Positions 21,870 to 31,493 of a stretch of 64,000 nt of DNA are shown in pieces. The notes under the pieces were generated by a model. That model was given only the letters and a program-made list of their open reading frames with translations. It had not been told where the DNA came from and ran no database searches. The stretch is from Adiantum capillus-veneris. Its lineage: Eukaryota > Streptophyta > Polypodiopsida > Polypodiales > Pteridaceae. The position numbers were made by a program, and so were the translations under genes. Positions within the stretch are counted from its first letter, which is position 1; the number at the start of each line of letters is the position of its first letter. The stretch is taken from assembly GCA_014529385.2 (NCBI GenBank), contig CM043958.1:80198025-80262024 (forward strand), given 5' to 3'.

Positions 21870-24800
21870 TCAATTGAAAGCCTTCTTGACTATGTATGGC
21901 CCTTGCCATCTTGTTTCAAATTTGGCATCAAAACGATTATCGAGTCGATTGTCATACCTTAGCACAAGATCTCCTTCATTGATGCCTTTGTCCTTCAGTT
22001 TCTTGTCAAGCTTCTCCTTTGTCTGTGTGGCTTTCCTCTTATAGCACTCGTATGCTGCTTCTCTTTTCCACTCAAGCTCAGCTAAGGTAAGAAGTCGATC
22101 CATCCATGCTTCTTGATCATCTTGTGCTGATTTGCCATGAAGTCGCATTGTTGGAATGTTTAGTTCAATTGGCTGTAAAGCCTCTTGACCATAGACCAAG
22201 TGAAATGGTGTGAACTCCGTGGCTTCCCTATATGTGGTTCGATATGCCCACAAGGCACCATCCAAGAAGTCATCCCACAACTTTGTCTTGTTTTTCACCA
22301 TCTTTCTAATGATGCCTGCAATGACACCATTAGCTTTTTCTACCAAACCATTTGATTGGGGATAGTAGGGTGTACTGTGACGATGTAGAATGTGAAGTAC
22401 TTCACAGACTTCTGTGAGCAAGCCCTTCCTAAACCCTGGACCATTATCAGAAACAATCTCCAAAGGTGTGCCAAATCTGCAACAAATGTGATTGTACACA
22501 AACTTGCTAACTGTCCTCTCATTCACTCTTGCCACACTTTGAGCTTCCACCCACCTAGTCATATAGTCTACAGCCACTAGAATGTAGAGTTTACCATTTT
22601 TTGTCCTAGGCAGAGGACCCATGGCATCAATGCCCCACTTTTCAAAGGGTCCATTTGCAATCACTATTTTCCTCGGGCCATGCACCAACCTTCTATTTCC
22701 ATTTATCTGACAATTGTGACAGCTTTTACACCAATGTTGAACATCCACATGCAAGCTTGGCCAAACATACCCCGCAAGCAAAATCTTCTTCACAGTTAAT
22801 TCTTGGGCAAAATGACCACCACATGCTTCTTCGTGCAAACCTTTTAGAATGGCTGGAATTTCCTCAATAGTTGGTACTCTTCTGCACACTTGATCCTTCC
22901 CTCTTTGATAGAGGGAGCCTTCTAGGAAGAGATACATGCTTGCCTTCTTCATGAGTCTCCTCTTCTGAGCTTTTGTGAAGTCTGGTGGAAACTCACCCTC
23001 CAAAATGTAGCCGATGATGGGAGCCAATAACTCCAATCCCTGGTACCTCGGTTGCTTCACAGCAGCCGCCACCATGATGACCTGCACTTCTTTATTTACA
23101 CATGCAACGGCTTGTTGTGCAAGTAAATCAGCATCTTCATTTTGTTTCCTAGGAATATGATATAATTGCACCTCCTCAAATTGATTAAATAGCCTACGAA
23201 TGGCATGAACTTTTGTCCTTAAGCTTTCATTCTTGCATGCCCAAATGCCTAAAATTTGTTTAACAATGAGAAGTGCATCTCCTTTTACCATGAGACGTTG
23301 TATCCCTTTGCCAATGCACATCTTCAAACCATGAAGTAGAGTGTCATATTCTGCTTCATTGTTGCTAGCTGAACTTGGTAGATTGAACTTCTCTTTCATG
23401 ACCACCTCTCCACTTGGGTTGAGCAACACTAGCCCTCCCCCTGCTTTTCCTGTGGCTCGACGAAAAGCTCCATCAAAGCACAAGGTAAAAGCATTAGGAA
23501 TACTTTTTGGTGGTGGCAATGGTAGGGTCTTTACTTCAGGCACCTTAATCTCCTTTTCATGCACCCTATAAGTGAGAATCCCTGCCAATTGTGCACGCAC
23601 ACTATCTTCTACCTTGAAAGAGTATTGAAACTCTTGCAACTCCATAATCCACTTTGAGATCCTAGTACTAAGATTCATTTGAGATGACACCCAAGGGAAC
23701 AAATTTTCTGCAGTGAGAATTACAAAAGGTTTTGGTAGCAGGTAGGATCTAAACTTTCTCACCGCAAACATGAGTGAAAGCATCATGAGTTCTGCTTCTG
23801 TGTAGTCTCTCTCCAAAGCATTCATGACCCTACTAGCAAAGTAGATGGGTCGCATCCTTGTACTATGGGGATCTTGTTGTAGCAACACAGCACCAATTGT
23901 TTCTTTCCCAGCACTAGAGCTAACAAAGAATGTGTACTCCCAACAAGGAGGCATGAGTGTTGGTAGCTCTGACAAAATGGCTTTAATGTTACAAAAGTAC
24001 TCTTCAAGCTCATCAGACCATGCAAATTCTACTTGTTGTGTCAACTTTTGCAAAGGATGAAGCAACTCCGAAGCTAAGTGAATAAAGCGTGACATATACT
24101 TCACTTTTTGAATGAATGATATGACCTCTTTGAGATTCTTGGGTGAGGGGAGCTCAATAAGAGCCTTTGCCTTTGAAGGATCCACCTCAATGCCTTTATA
24201 GGAAACCTTGTGACCAAGCAAGATCACTTCATCCTCAGCTATGTGACACTTGTCGGGGTTGAGTTGACCTCCCATGTCATAGAGCTTCTTTAAACCTTCT
24301 TCTACCCTTTGTAGATGCAATGATTTTGAGCTATAAATGCAAAAATCATCAATAAAAACCCTAATGGACTTTCCAAAGAATGCTTGAAACACCATGTTCA
24401 TGAAGCGTTGGAAAGTTGCAGCAACATTTGTCAGGCCAAATGGCATGACTCTAAAAGCATAACAACCCCAAGGAGTGATAAAGGTTGTTTTCAATTGATC
24501 CTCCAATGCGATACCTATTTGAAAGTAACCCAAGTAGCCATCACACACAGTGTACTTCTCATGACCAGCTACTTCATTTAGTATCTCATCCTGAAATGGG
24601 AGGGGAAAGTGATCTCTTTTTGTTGCCTCATTAAATGGACGATAATCCACACACACCCTCCACTTGCCGTTTTTCTTAGGAGTGACAACAATGGGAGAGA
24701 CCCACTCTGAATTCTCCACTGGATAAATGAAACCTGCTGCTAGAAGCTTTCTTACCTCCTTAAGTAGAGCCTGCTCCTTAATGACTCCTAGCCTTCGTAG

Positions 24801-26891
24801 CTTTTGAGCCTTAGGTGTGGCCTCTGGCTTCAACTCAATCTTGTGTTGAACAACATCTACTCCACGCACGTCGGTGTAGTCTTTAGCAAAAAGCCTAGGA
24901 AACTTCCTTAGCACACATTTGAACTCCTCTCTTTCATCCTTTGTAAGTGTTGTTGATAGCATACCTTCCAGCATCCCTTCATCTTGAACACCTTCATTCT
25001 CTTGAGGACCTACCTCCTCCAAGCCTTGACAAGATGTCTCTTGGTTGCTTGGCTTAAACCTTACCCCCATGACTTCGATGGAAGACTCCTCTTCAGTAAT
25101 GCTGCCGCTACTTTCTTCTTCTGAAGTGCTATCGGTCCAACCTTCTTCCGTCTCACTTTGAGATGATTCTTCATGGAGCTCCTCTTGGCGTTGCTCCTTC
25201 ATGTCAAAGACAACCTTCTTGTGATTGTCATTCCTGCAAATTAGCTTTCCACTCTCCCAATCCTGCAAAGCTCGCATTTTCATTAGCCATGGTCTTCCTA
25301 GGATAAATGGGTAACCATTTCCCTTGGTAGACATGACATAGAAATCCACTGCCTTCTTAATGCCAAAGGCCTCCACAAAAACATTTTTACAAATGCCTAC
25401 GCACCTAGCCTTGCTATTGTTTGCCATTTTCACTTTGATTTCAGGTGTCTCATGGATGTGCATGCCTAGTCTTTGCATGAGCCCTTCTGTCATGATGCAA
25501 ATTTGTGCACCCCCATCCACTAGACCTTTCCTAACCAATCTTCCTTTTATGTAACAATCTAGCACAGGTGTAATATCCTCGTTCATTTCAGCATGTGCAA
25601 TTTTTACAACAGGAAAACTCTCTTTTACCTTTCTCCTAGTGCTAACTGCCTTTGTTAAATCCCTCCTAACTTGTGGGCATAATGCAAGAAACAGAGGCCA
25701 TGAGATATCAGGACCCTTACCTCGCATGTCTTCCAACAGGTTGTATGGAGCCATACCATGTCCAAGAGGGAAGTCTTGGAGATTGATACGACGTCGAGTC
25801 CTCTTATCTTCCTTGGTCTCCCTTGCCTTCTTGCCTTGTCCATGGTCACTTTGTGATGGGACACCCTCTTTCTCTTTACCTTTTCCTCGGCCACGCTTAA
25901 TGCCATTTGCTTCCATGTCAACCTCATTTGAGTTTGTCACCTCTACCACATGCACATTTGGATCTGGCAAAGGTGGAACTCCTTCTACCCCTTGTGGAGG
26001 TGGTCTTGGTCCATTTGGTCTTTGTAGAAGCCTTGGTTGTTGACCAGTTCCTTCACCTGCATTCATCACTGGGTAATTCAAGTTAGGTCTCCCTGGCTCC
26101 CCACGGGGCCAAGGACAATTATACATCCCATGTCCAGACTCTCCGCAATTCCAACATTGCAAGACTCTCCTAGGTCGTGGATCTCGCTCTTCAGACTTCT
26201 TTGCTTGTCCCTTTGGACCTACAGCTTGTGCAAGGTGAATTGACAGGCTGCTTAAAGATTCGTTTAATTTCTCAATTACTTCCGTCGTTACCTCAGGAAG
26301 CTCCCTCGATGTTGATGCTTGTGACTTACCTTTGGGTCTAAGACCTTCTATTGGAACCTCTCCCCTTAAGCACTTGAGTTTCCTATATTTCTCAGCAACC
26401 CTAGTTTCAGCTGCATCAAAGGTAGCAGGTGCACCCGCCTCAACTTTTACCTTAAGGTCAGGAAAGAGTCTGGCTATGAATCTCTCCTTCTTTAGAAATT
26501 CTGCACCATCACCAGGGTTAGCAACATTTCGTATCCATAGAGCCCAAAGACGTAGAAACTCTTTCTTGTACAAGTAGTAGTTATCTAAGTCTTTTTGCTT
26601 ATGAGAAACAATGTCCTGCCATAATTTTTGAGTGTTTTGGGGATCAAAGAAGTATTTCTTGAAACGATTCAAAACTTCTGTGTAATTCCCCTTAACTTCC
26701 TCAGGCAAAGAGTCAAACCAAGTGCTAGCATCTTTCCTAAGGACCACCTCAAACATTTCTACACGTTCTTGATCAGTTATTATCCTCTTGATACGGCAAG
26801 ACATCTTGAAATTCGCTAAAAATAATTCTGCATCCTCTCCAGGCTCTCCAAAGAAAAGAGGATACCCAGACATTTGGCGTTGGCTTTCCAT
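21870..26891 (-). CDS. Gag-pol polyprotein of element B
   Basis: Single open frame of 1673 residues. Gag capsid at about 10-170 (WFDSLPEEVKGNY). CCHC knuckle at about 244-257 (CWNCGESGHGMYNC). Protease at about 460 (LVDGGAQICIM; the usual D-S/T-G is D-G-G). RT at about 740-930, with the palm box FIDDFCIYSS at about 846. A degenerate first RNase H at about 1000-1090 (VSSSAGKETIGAVLLQ), then a second, archaeal-type RNase H from about 1140 (LCFDGAFRR, NNEAEYDTLLHGL). Integrase with HEEACGGHF and CKSCHNC (about 1352-1400), then Asp in GIDAMG (1420), Asp in SDNGPG (1482) and Glu in NGLVEK (1516). Dual RNase H is a hallmark of the Tat lineage. Except for the early stop at 21870 it looks intact, and it is the only complete RT in the window. 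Activity is inferred, not shown. Confidence 0.93.
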   Translation of the reverse strand: MESQRQMSGYPLFFGEPGEDAELFLANFKMSCRIKRIITDQERVEMFEVVLRKDASTWFDSLPEEVKGNYTEVLNRFKKYFFDPQNTQKLWQDIVSHKQKDLDNYYLYKKEFLRLWALWIRNVANPGDGAEFLKKERFIARLFPDLKVKVEAGAPATFDAAETRVAEKYRKLKCLRGEVPIEGLRPKGKSQASTSRELPEVTTEVIEKLNESLSSLSIHLAQAVGPKGQAKKSEERDPRPRRVLQCWNCGESGHGMYNCPWPRGEPGRPNLNYPVMNAGEGTGQQPRLLQRPNGPRPPPQGVEGVPPLPDPNVHVVEVTNSNEVDMEANGIKRGRGKGKEKEGVPSQSDHGQGKKARETKEDKRTRRRINLQDFPLGHGMAPYNLLEDMRGKGPDISWPLFLALCPQVRRDLTKAVSTRRKVKESFPVVKIAHAEMNEDITPVLDCYIKGRLVRKGLVDGGAQICIMTEGLMQRLGMHIHETPEIKVKMANNSKARCVGICKNVFVEAFGIKKAVDFYVMSTKGNGYPFILGRPWLMKMRALQDWESGKLICRNDNHKKVVFDMKEQRQEELHEESSQSETEEGWTDSTSEEESSGSITEEESSIEVMGVRFKPSNQETSCQGLEEVGPQENEGVQDEGMLEGMLSTTLTKDEREEFKCVLRKFPRLFAKDYTDVRGVDVVQHKIELKPEATPKAQKLRRLGVIKEQALLKEVRKLLAAGFIYPVENSEWVSPIVVTPKKNGKWRVCVDYRPFNEATKRDHFPLPFQDEILNEVAGHEKYTVCDGYLGYFQIGIALEDQLKTTFITPWGCYAFRVMPFGLTNVAATFQRFMNMVFQAFFGKSIRVFIDDFCIYSSKSLHLQRVEEGLKKLYDMGGQLNPDKCHIAEDEVILLGHKVSYKGIEVDPSKAKALIELPSPKNLKEVISFIQKVKYMSRFIHLASELLHPLQKLTQQVEFAWSDELEEYFCNIKAILSELPTLMPPCWEYTFFVSSSAGKETIGAVLLQQDPHSTRMRPIYFASRVMNALERDYTEAELMMLSLMFAVRKFRSYLLPKPFVILTAENLFPWVSSQMNLSTRISKWIMELQEFQYSFKVEDSVRAQLAGILTYRVHEKEIKVPEVKTLPLPPPKSIPNAFTLCFDGAFRRATGKAGGGLVLLNPSGEVVMKEKFNLPSSASNNEAEYDTLLHGLKMCIGKGIQRLMVKGDALLIVKQILGIWACKNESLRTKVHAIRRLFNQFEEVQLYHIPRKQNEDADLLAQQAVACVNKEVQVIMVAAAVKQPRYQGLELLAPIIGYILEGEFPPDFTKAQKRRLMKKASMYLFLEGSLYQRGKDQVCRRVPTIEEIPAILKGLHEEACGGHFAQELTVKKILLAGYVWPSLHVDVQHWCKSCHNCQINGNRRLVHGPRKIVIANGPFEKWGIDAMGPLPRTKNGKLYILVAVDYMTRWVEAQSVARVNERTVSKFVYNHICCRFGTPLEIVSDNGPGFRKGLLTEVCEVLHILHRHSTPYYPQSNGLVEKANGVIAGIIRKMVKNKTKLWDDFLDGALWAYRTTYREATEFTPFHLVYGQEALQPIELNIPTMRLHGKSAQDDQEAWMDRLLTLAELEWKREAAYECYKRKATQTKEKLDKKLKDKGINEGDLVLRYDNRLDNRFDAKFETRWQGPYIVKKAFN

Positions 26892-26976
26892 TGAATTGAT
26901 TTCAAAGTGACACCCGTTTTTGTTTTTCTTTCTTAAAAAGATTTACACAATAATGTTCTCTAGCTTGCAATCTATT

Positions 26977-27195
26977 CTACAACAAAATAAAGATATTCAC
27001 ATCAAACGACCTATGATAATCAATAAGAGGTAGGATGACAGGGTTTGGTGATGCGAGAATTTCTCCTACTCTTTGGGCACCAAACATGAACACCATACGT
27101 TGTTGAAAATGGATTTTCCTACTAATTGCAATGTTTATTCTAATGTGTGGAGTGAAATGGAAGGGGAAAACCTCTATTCCTGGGCCATTATCCAT
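26977..27195 (-). CDS. Small conserved protein b (element B leader)
   Basis: 72 codons between the PBS and gag. The core reads ISRKIHFQQRMVFMFG, then NPVILPLIDYHRSFDV. A homologue with the same length and spacing lies at 36595-36813; the two differ largely at third codon positions (AGT/AGC, AGG/CGA, ATC/ATA, CAT/CAC, CCT-CTT/CCT-CTC), which indicates selection on the protein. It is also related to its neighbour protein a. No Cys, no signal peptide, no domain I recognise; basic in the middle, with alternating hydrophobic beta-like strands. Position in the leader upstream of gag suggests a retroelement accessory protein. Function unknown. Confidence 0.7.
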   Translation of the reverse strand: MDNGPGIEVFPFHFTPHIRINIAISRKIHFQQRMVFMFGAQRVGEILASPNPVILPLIDYHRSFDVNIFILL

Positions 27196-27216
27196 GGTCT
27201 ATACATGACCTAATGC

Positions 27217-27429
27217 TTAAAACAAAACAAAAATATAGACGTCCAAACTAAGGTCGTACCTAATGAGAGGCAAAATAAAAGGATTTACTGAAGCGTTTAT
27301 CTCGGCCAACCTAAGAGGACCTAAAATTCTATGAATGACACGTTGAAATTGCAACTTAGTACTAACAATTATGTGTACCTTTTGCCTTGCAATGGGAATG
27401 AAGGGATCATACAAATTTTCGTGATTCAT
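27217..27429 (-). CDS. Small conserved protein a (element B leader)
   Basis: 70 codons, the first ORF after the PBS of element B; its ATG is about 75 bp downstream of the LTR edge. The core reads VSTKLQFQRVIHRILG, then NPFILPLIRYDLSLDV. Homologue at 36810-37022 with mostly synonymous differences (AGT-ACT-AAG-TTG against AGC-ACA-AAA-CTA, same amino acids). It shares with protein b the pattern S-x-K-[IL]-x-F-Q-[QR], a Gly about eight residues later, S-x-[ND]-P-x-I-L-P-x-I-x-Y and D-V, so a and b are an ancient tandem duplicate. No recognised family. Confidence 0.7.
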   Translation of the reverse strand: MNHENLYDPFIPIARQKVHIIVSTKLQFQRVIHRILGPLRLAEINASVNPFILPLIRYDLSLDVYIFVLF

Positions 27430-27482
27430 GCAAACTACTTGACTATGCTAAAGGTTGATTCTACACAAAAACACACAAGCCG

Positions 27483-27503
27483 TTCCTCCGTGGGGGCACC
27501 AAT
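27483..27503 (-). promoter_or_regulatory. Primer-binding site of element B
   Basis: On the minus strand the LTR edge is followed by TTGGTGCCCCCACGGAGG, beginning with the TGG required to pair with a tRNA CCA end. It is not the initiator-Met type used by the chromoviruses and Copia here; the primer tRNA is not identified. Confidence 0.6.
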
Positions 27504-27504
27504 T

Positions 27505-27765
27505 TTAGGCGGTCCGGGGTGGGCAACAAGAAGAGCAACCTCTAGACACCCTTCAAGGCTCCCGTGCTGCTCAATGGGGCTGGGGCACAACACAACACAA
27601 ACCAAAACAACAAACCCACAGCCAAATCCCAACTACACAAGGGGCACCACCTAGTTTAAGAGCGAACTAGGACGCAAAAGAGGAGAATCGTTGGAGCAAC
27701 CCACAAACAAGCAAGGAATTTACACTAACCCTAACACCAATGGAACACTCTCGCACACACTAAAA

Positions 27766-27809
<44 letters not shown>

Positions 27810-30210
27810 AGAGAGAGAGAGGGAGAGAGACAGTGCTCGGGCTGCTTTGAAACGTATCGGCAATGATCAAGCAAACACAACTATATATTTAAGAAAGAGA
27901 GAGAAAGGGGGAGGGGGTGCTTGTTGCATTAATACCTTCTTACAAATCTGTCATGACAAATCAAAGTGAGATTAGTATTTGTTCAACATAGCTTGCGTAA
28001 ATTTCACCATAACACATCACAAAAAAAACCACCCCAATCACTGTCTTAAAGCCAGGGGAGTCCTCTCCACCCTGTCGCCCTCTTACAGTATGTGGGATTT
28101 ATGGCTAGATTGATGACAACACCAGAGACAAGCTATCAAGAACTTAACAAAAAACACCAAGACACTTACGCATCATTGTTGTCCATTACTTCACGTTGGA
28201 AGGGAGACAAAGTATCCAAGCTTAGTCCAAATCCACCCTCCTTGATTCAGCAAATGTTGGGCTTACACTAGTAGGAGAAATGATAGATTTCCTACTCTCA
28301 ATTGAATGATCACTCTCTCTCTTACAATGGCATAGAGTTCCCTTGCTAATCTCCTATTACAACACATGCACATGCATAAGACAATGAGCTTCCACTCAAG
28401 AGCTCCTTCTATAGAGGTTGAGCTTGGCGTCTCAAGCTATAGCATAGTGCTCTTGCTTATGGCTCCCCCCTTTTGTGCTAGCTACACCCTCCTTTTATAG
28501 CAATTTTGAAGTCTAGGGTTACTCCTCTAACCATGGTTGGGTTAGATTTTCCGCAATTTATCTAATTTCTTTTGCTTGGAATTATCAAGAAGTTGGTGGG
28601 GAAAGAGAGAGGAGAGAAATGGAGGTGATAGGACTTTTCATAGTGGGTTAGTGTTAGTAGAGTTAGTATTAATTTACAAATGGAATTGGATATTTACAAT
28701 GGGAGTATCCATGTAGGATACAAATAAGGAAGAAAAACTCTTAAGAGGTAAGAAAAGGTGGATTTCTTACAAGGTTGATGCTCCAAGTGTCTTGAGTAGG
28801 GCCAATTTTTGACGCTTGTTGACGGTCCACTAGCTTTGACGATACATTTTTTCTCCACTCTTGACCTTCCTTGAGAGACAAGGTAATTGAAGCTGAGTAA
28901 TCAACCACCATGATGCTGTCTTTTAAGAGAAGAGGCTGAATTTTGTGGTTTTTTTGATAGATATGGGTAAATTGGAGGAGGAAAAATGAGACTAGGTGGT
29001 CAATTTTGGAATGGAATTGTGTGTGAGAGGTATGAGTTCACCATGGTTTCTCTTATTCTTCAAGGTTGAGGAGAAGGTGAGTAGGGTGCAGAGAGGAGGG
29101 GTGAGAGAGGTGGGGATGATGAGTGGAGAAGTGTGTGTGAAAGAGGAAAATGATAAAGTGGAAGAGAGAGTGTGGCTGCATAGCATGGGAAAATTGGGTT
29201 CCACTAATAAAATCGTAGCTCACAGCTCGTAGCTCAAAAAAATATGAAAAAATTTGAGGCAAAAGTTCAGGCCACGAGCTACAACTTTTGTTTGTATCAC
29301 CTTTTCAAATTCGGAGAGCAAGTGAACTTTAAAAATTCATCAAAACCGACCGTTTTTTTCCACTGCACAAGGTCCTTGTGGGATCCTTCTTTGGATGATT
29401 CTTTTGAATACCTCCAAGAGTGAGCCCTCCATAGTGCATGTATGCATGCCACCTACCCTTGACCTTATTTGGTAGGTCTATAATTGAAGATATTGTTGAG
29501 AGCATGATATAAGTGAATAGTACAACTAAGAATATCAAATATTGAGGGGTCTAAAAAATATATGTACATGTCAATAATATAGGTGGAAAAAATATAAAAG
29601 GGTCAAAATAAATCTCTCTCATCATAAGTCTATCGTAAAAAATGAATATTTTTGATGGTCTAATTTATGAGAGTAATAGAGAATAGATGTAGGAAGGAAA
29701 AAAATAAAATCACAATAGTGAAAAAATATACACATAAATAGAACTAGTTTTTTTGGATTTTTGTTGGGGTGGAGTTATACCAAATATAAGAGAAGCTTAC
29801 ATGAAAATATTTCTATATGGAATAAAGAGTATGAAAAATGGTAAGAAAAAATTGTGGTAATGGTGAGGCAATGTACAGAGCATAAATAACATACACCTAG
29901 GTAGAAATATTTAAATAAATACCAAAATATTTATGAAAAAACTTTTATTTAGGCCCTATATACAAAGAAATATTTACATACGCATGGGCCATAATATACT
30001 TATATTTTTTATTTTATTTTATTTTTTTGGCTCAACTAGCCCAATGACTAGCTAATTGAGGGTTTTTTAAGAAGATATGGGAAAAGTCCCGTGACTCACG
30101 CACGCCTATGTACAGTGAAATGGTAGGGATAGCCACAGTGTTTGGGTGATTTTGGTAGGGTGAGGTAACTCACTGTGGCAATTACAATGATAGCCGAAAA
30201 ACGGCTATCA
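27505..30210 (-). mobile_element. 5' LTR of element B
   Basis: 2706 bp, nearly identical to 18899-21583. Differences include a longer (GA)n run (about 27769-27830, with small interruptions) and scattered substitutions. The right edge carries the same terminal hairpin and is followed by the GTAG duplication. Confidence 0.93.
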
Positions 30211-30214
30211 GTAG

Positions 30215-30915
30215 ATGACCTTATTATTGTTGGTGACAATGCTATGGAGATTGACCATGTGAAGGGTCTTCTCAAACAGGAGTTTGAAATGAAAGATTTA
30301 GGCGAGTTGCGCTGCTTTCTTGGCATTGAGGTGATCAGGACTCCAGAGGGTGTATGGCTATCACAGAGACAGTATGCTTTGGAAATGTTGTCAAAGAATG
30401 GTATGGCTAATTGTAAGCCAATTTCTATTCCCTTAGATGTGAATGCAAAGCTGAGTGCAGAGAAGGGTGATGTTGTTGAGGATGTCAACATGTACAGGAA
30501 GATTGTGGGTAGTCTAATCTACTTGACTATCACGAGGCCAGACTTGAGCTACACAGTAGGCTTGGAGAGTCAGTTCATGCAGCTTCCGAGGAAGCCACAT
30601 TTGGATGGACTACGACGCACACTTAGGTATGTGCAAGGTACTCTTGACTACGCATTGTTCTATGCAGTAGATGCACCATTAGCATTGTATGGGTATACAG
30701 ATGCGGATTGGGCAGGTAGAATTGTTGATAGGAGATCTACGAGTGGCTTCATGTTCCCTTTTGGGAGTGCTGCTATTACTTGGAGCAGCAAAAAGCAGCC
30801 TACGGTTGCTTTATCGAGCACAGAGGCCGAGTACAGAGGTGCAGCAGTTGCAGCATGCGAGGTAGCTTGGCTACGCACATTACTTGAGGACTTGGGAGTG
30901 CAGGTGGACCAGTAG
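30215..30915 (+). pseudogene. Copia reverse transcriptase C-terminus and RNase H
   Basis: Resumes inside the YVDD box (DDLIIVGDN), with KQEFEMKDLGELRCFLGI, then RNase H residues in YGYTDADWAG and LSSTEAEYRG. A TAG at 30913-30915 interrupts the RNase H before HCDNLSSMQLA. Element B had separated this part from 17914-18898. Confidence 0.92.
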
Positions 30916-31157
30916 ATTTTCATCCATTGTGACAACCTCAGCAGCATGCAGTTGGCTAGGAACCCAATGTTCCATGCCAGGACCAAACACATAGAGGTCC
31001 ATTACCACTACATTCGAGAGCGAGTGTTGGCGGGCGACATCGACTTGGTCTACATCAGCACAGAGGAGCAAATAGCGGATATCTTTACCAAGGCCCTCGG
31101 AGCTGAGAAGCTTCGACTTTCCCGAACTATGCTTGGACTCTGCGACATGCAGAGCTC
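30916..31157 (+). pseudogene. Copia RNase H tail
   Basis: Same frame after the TAG: HCDNLSSMQLARNP (third RNase H acidic residue), HYHYIRERV and ADIFTKALG, the classic end of Copia pol. It ends just before the polypurine tract. Confidence 0.88.
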
Positions 31158-31488
31158 GAGGGGGAGTGTTGAGATGTCGAGCTCTACACCTTGAGCTGGC
31201 ATCCACTACGGGTCTTGGCCGCTTACGGCATTTACTCACTAGCGTGTTAGGTGACCGACACGGAGGATCTCTACCAGTGATTCTACACCTGGACTACACT
31301 TATAGTGCCAGCCTAGTACGCTTCTAGCGAGTTCAAACTTAGTGACCGCATGTACATATGTGCTACTTTTCAGCTTTAGCACTTAGTCATTTTGTACTCT
31401 CTTTTCTGTGAAGAAGAAGAAGAAGCTTTCCATCTTTGTGTGCTTTGTGCTTGTCTAGTGTAGCTCTCTTGCATCCTCATTCTTTACA
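31158..31488 (+). mobile_element. Copia polypurine tract and 3' LTR
   Basis: GAGGGGGAG (31158-31166), then the 322-bp LTR 31167-31488, then the CTTTT duplication at 31489-31493. Twelve base differences from the 5' LTR by eye. Confidence 0.93.
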
Positions 31489-31493
31489 CTTTT

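Larger units (their letters stand above)
18899..30210 (-). mobile_element. Element B: young Ty3/gypsy element, Tat-like, 11.3 kb
   Basis: Complete minus-strand element: LTRs 27505-30210 (5') and 18899-21583 (3'), a PBS, two small ORFs, one 1673-codon gag-pol frame, and a polypurine tract at 21584-21600. The LTRs differ by roughly 20 substitutions plus a (GA)n length change, under about 1%, making it the youngest layer of the nest. A second, archaeal-type RNase H domain in pol points to the Tat lineage of plant Ty3/gypsy elements. Confidence 0.93.
15016..31488 (+). mobile_element. Copia (Ty1) element split by element B
   Basis: 322-bp LTRs at 15016-15337 and 31167-31488 (TGTTGAGATG...TTTACA), a tRNA-iMet-type PBS, gag-PR-IN-RT-RH coding order, and polypurine tract GAGGGGGAG at 31158-31166. 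Without element B it is about 5.2 kb, normal for Copia. The two LTRs differ at 12 positions by eye (about 3.7%). Element B interrupts RT at 18899-30210. Confidence 0.95.

Noticed and set aside
25639-26043. 134-codon plus-strand ORF in element B
   Set aside because: Antisense of the intact gag-pol frame.
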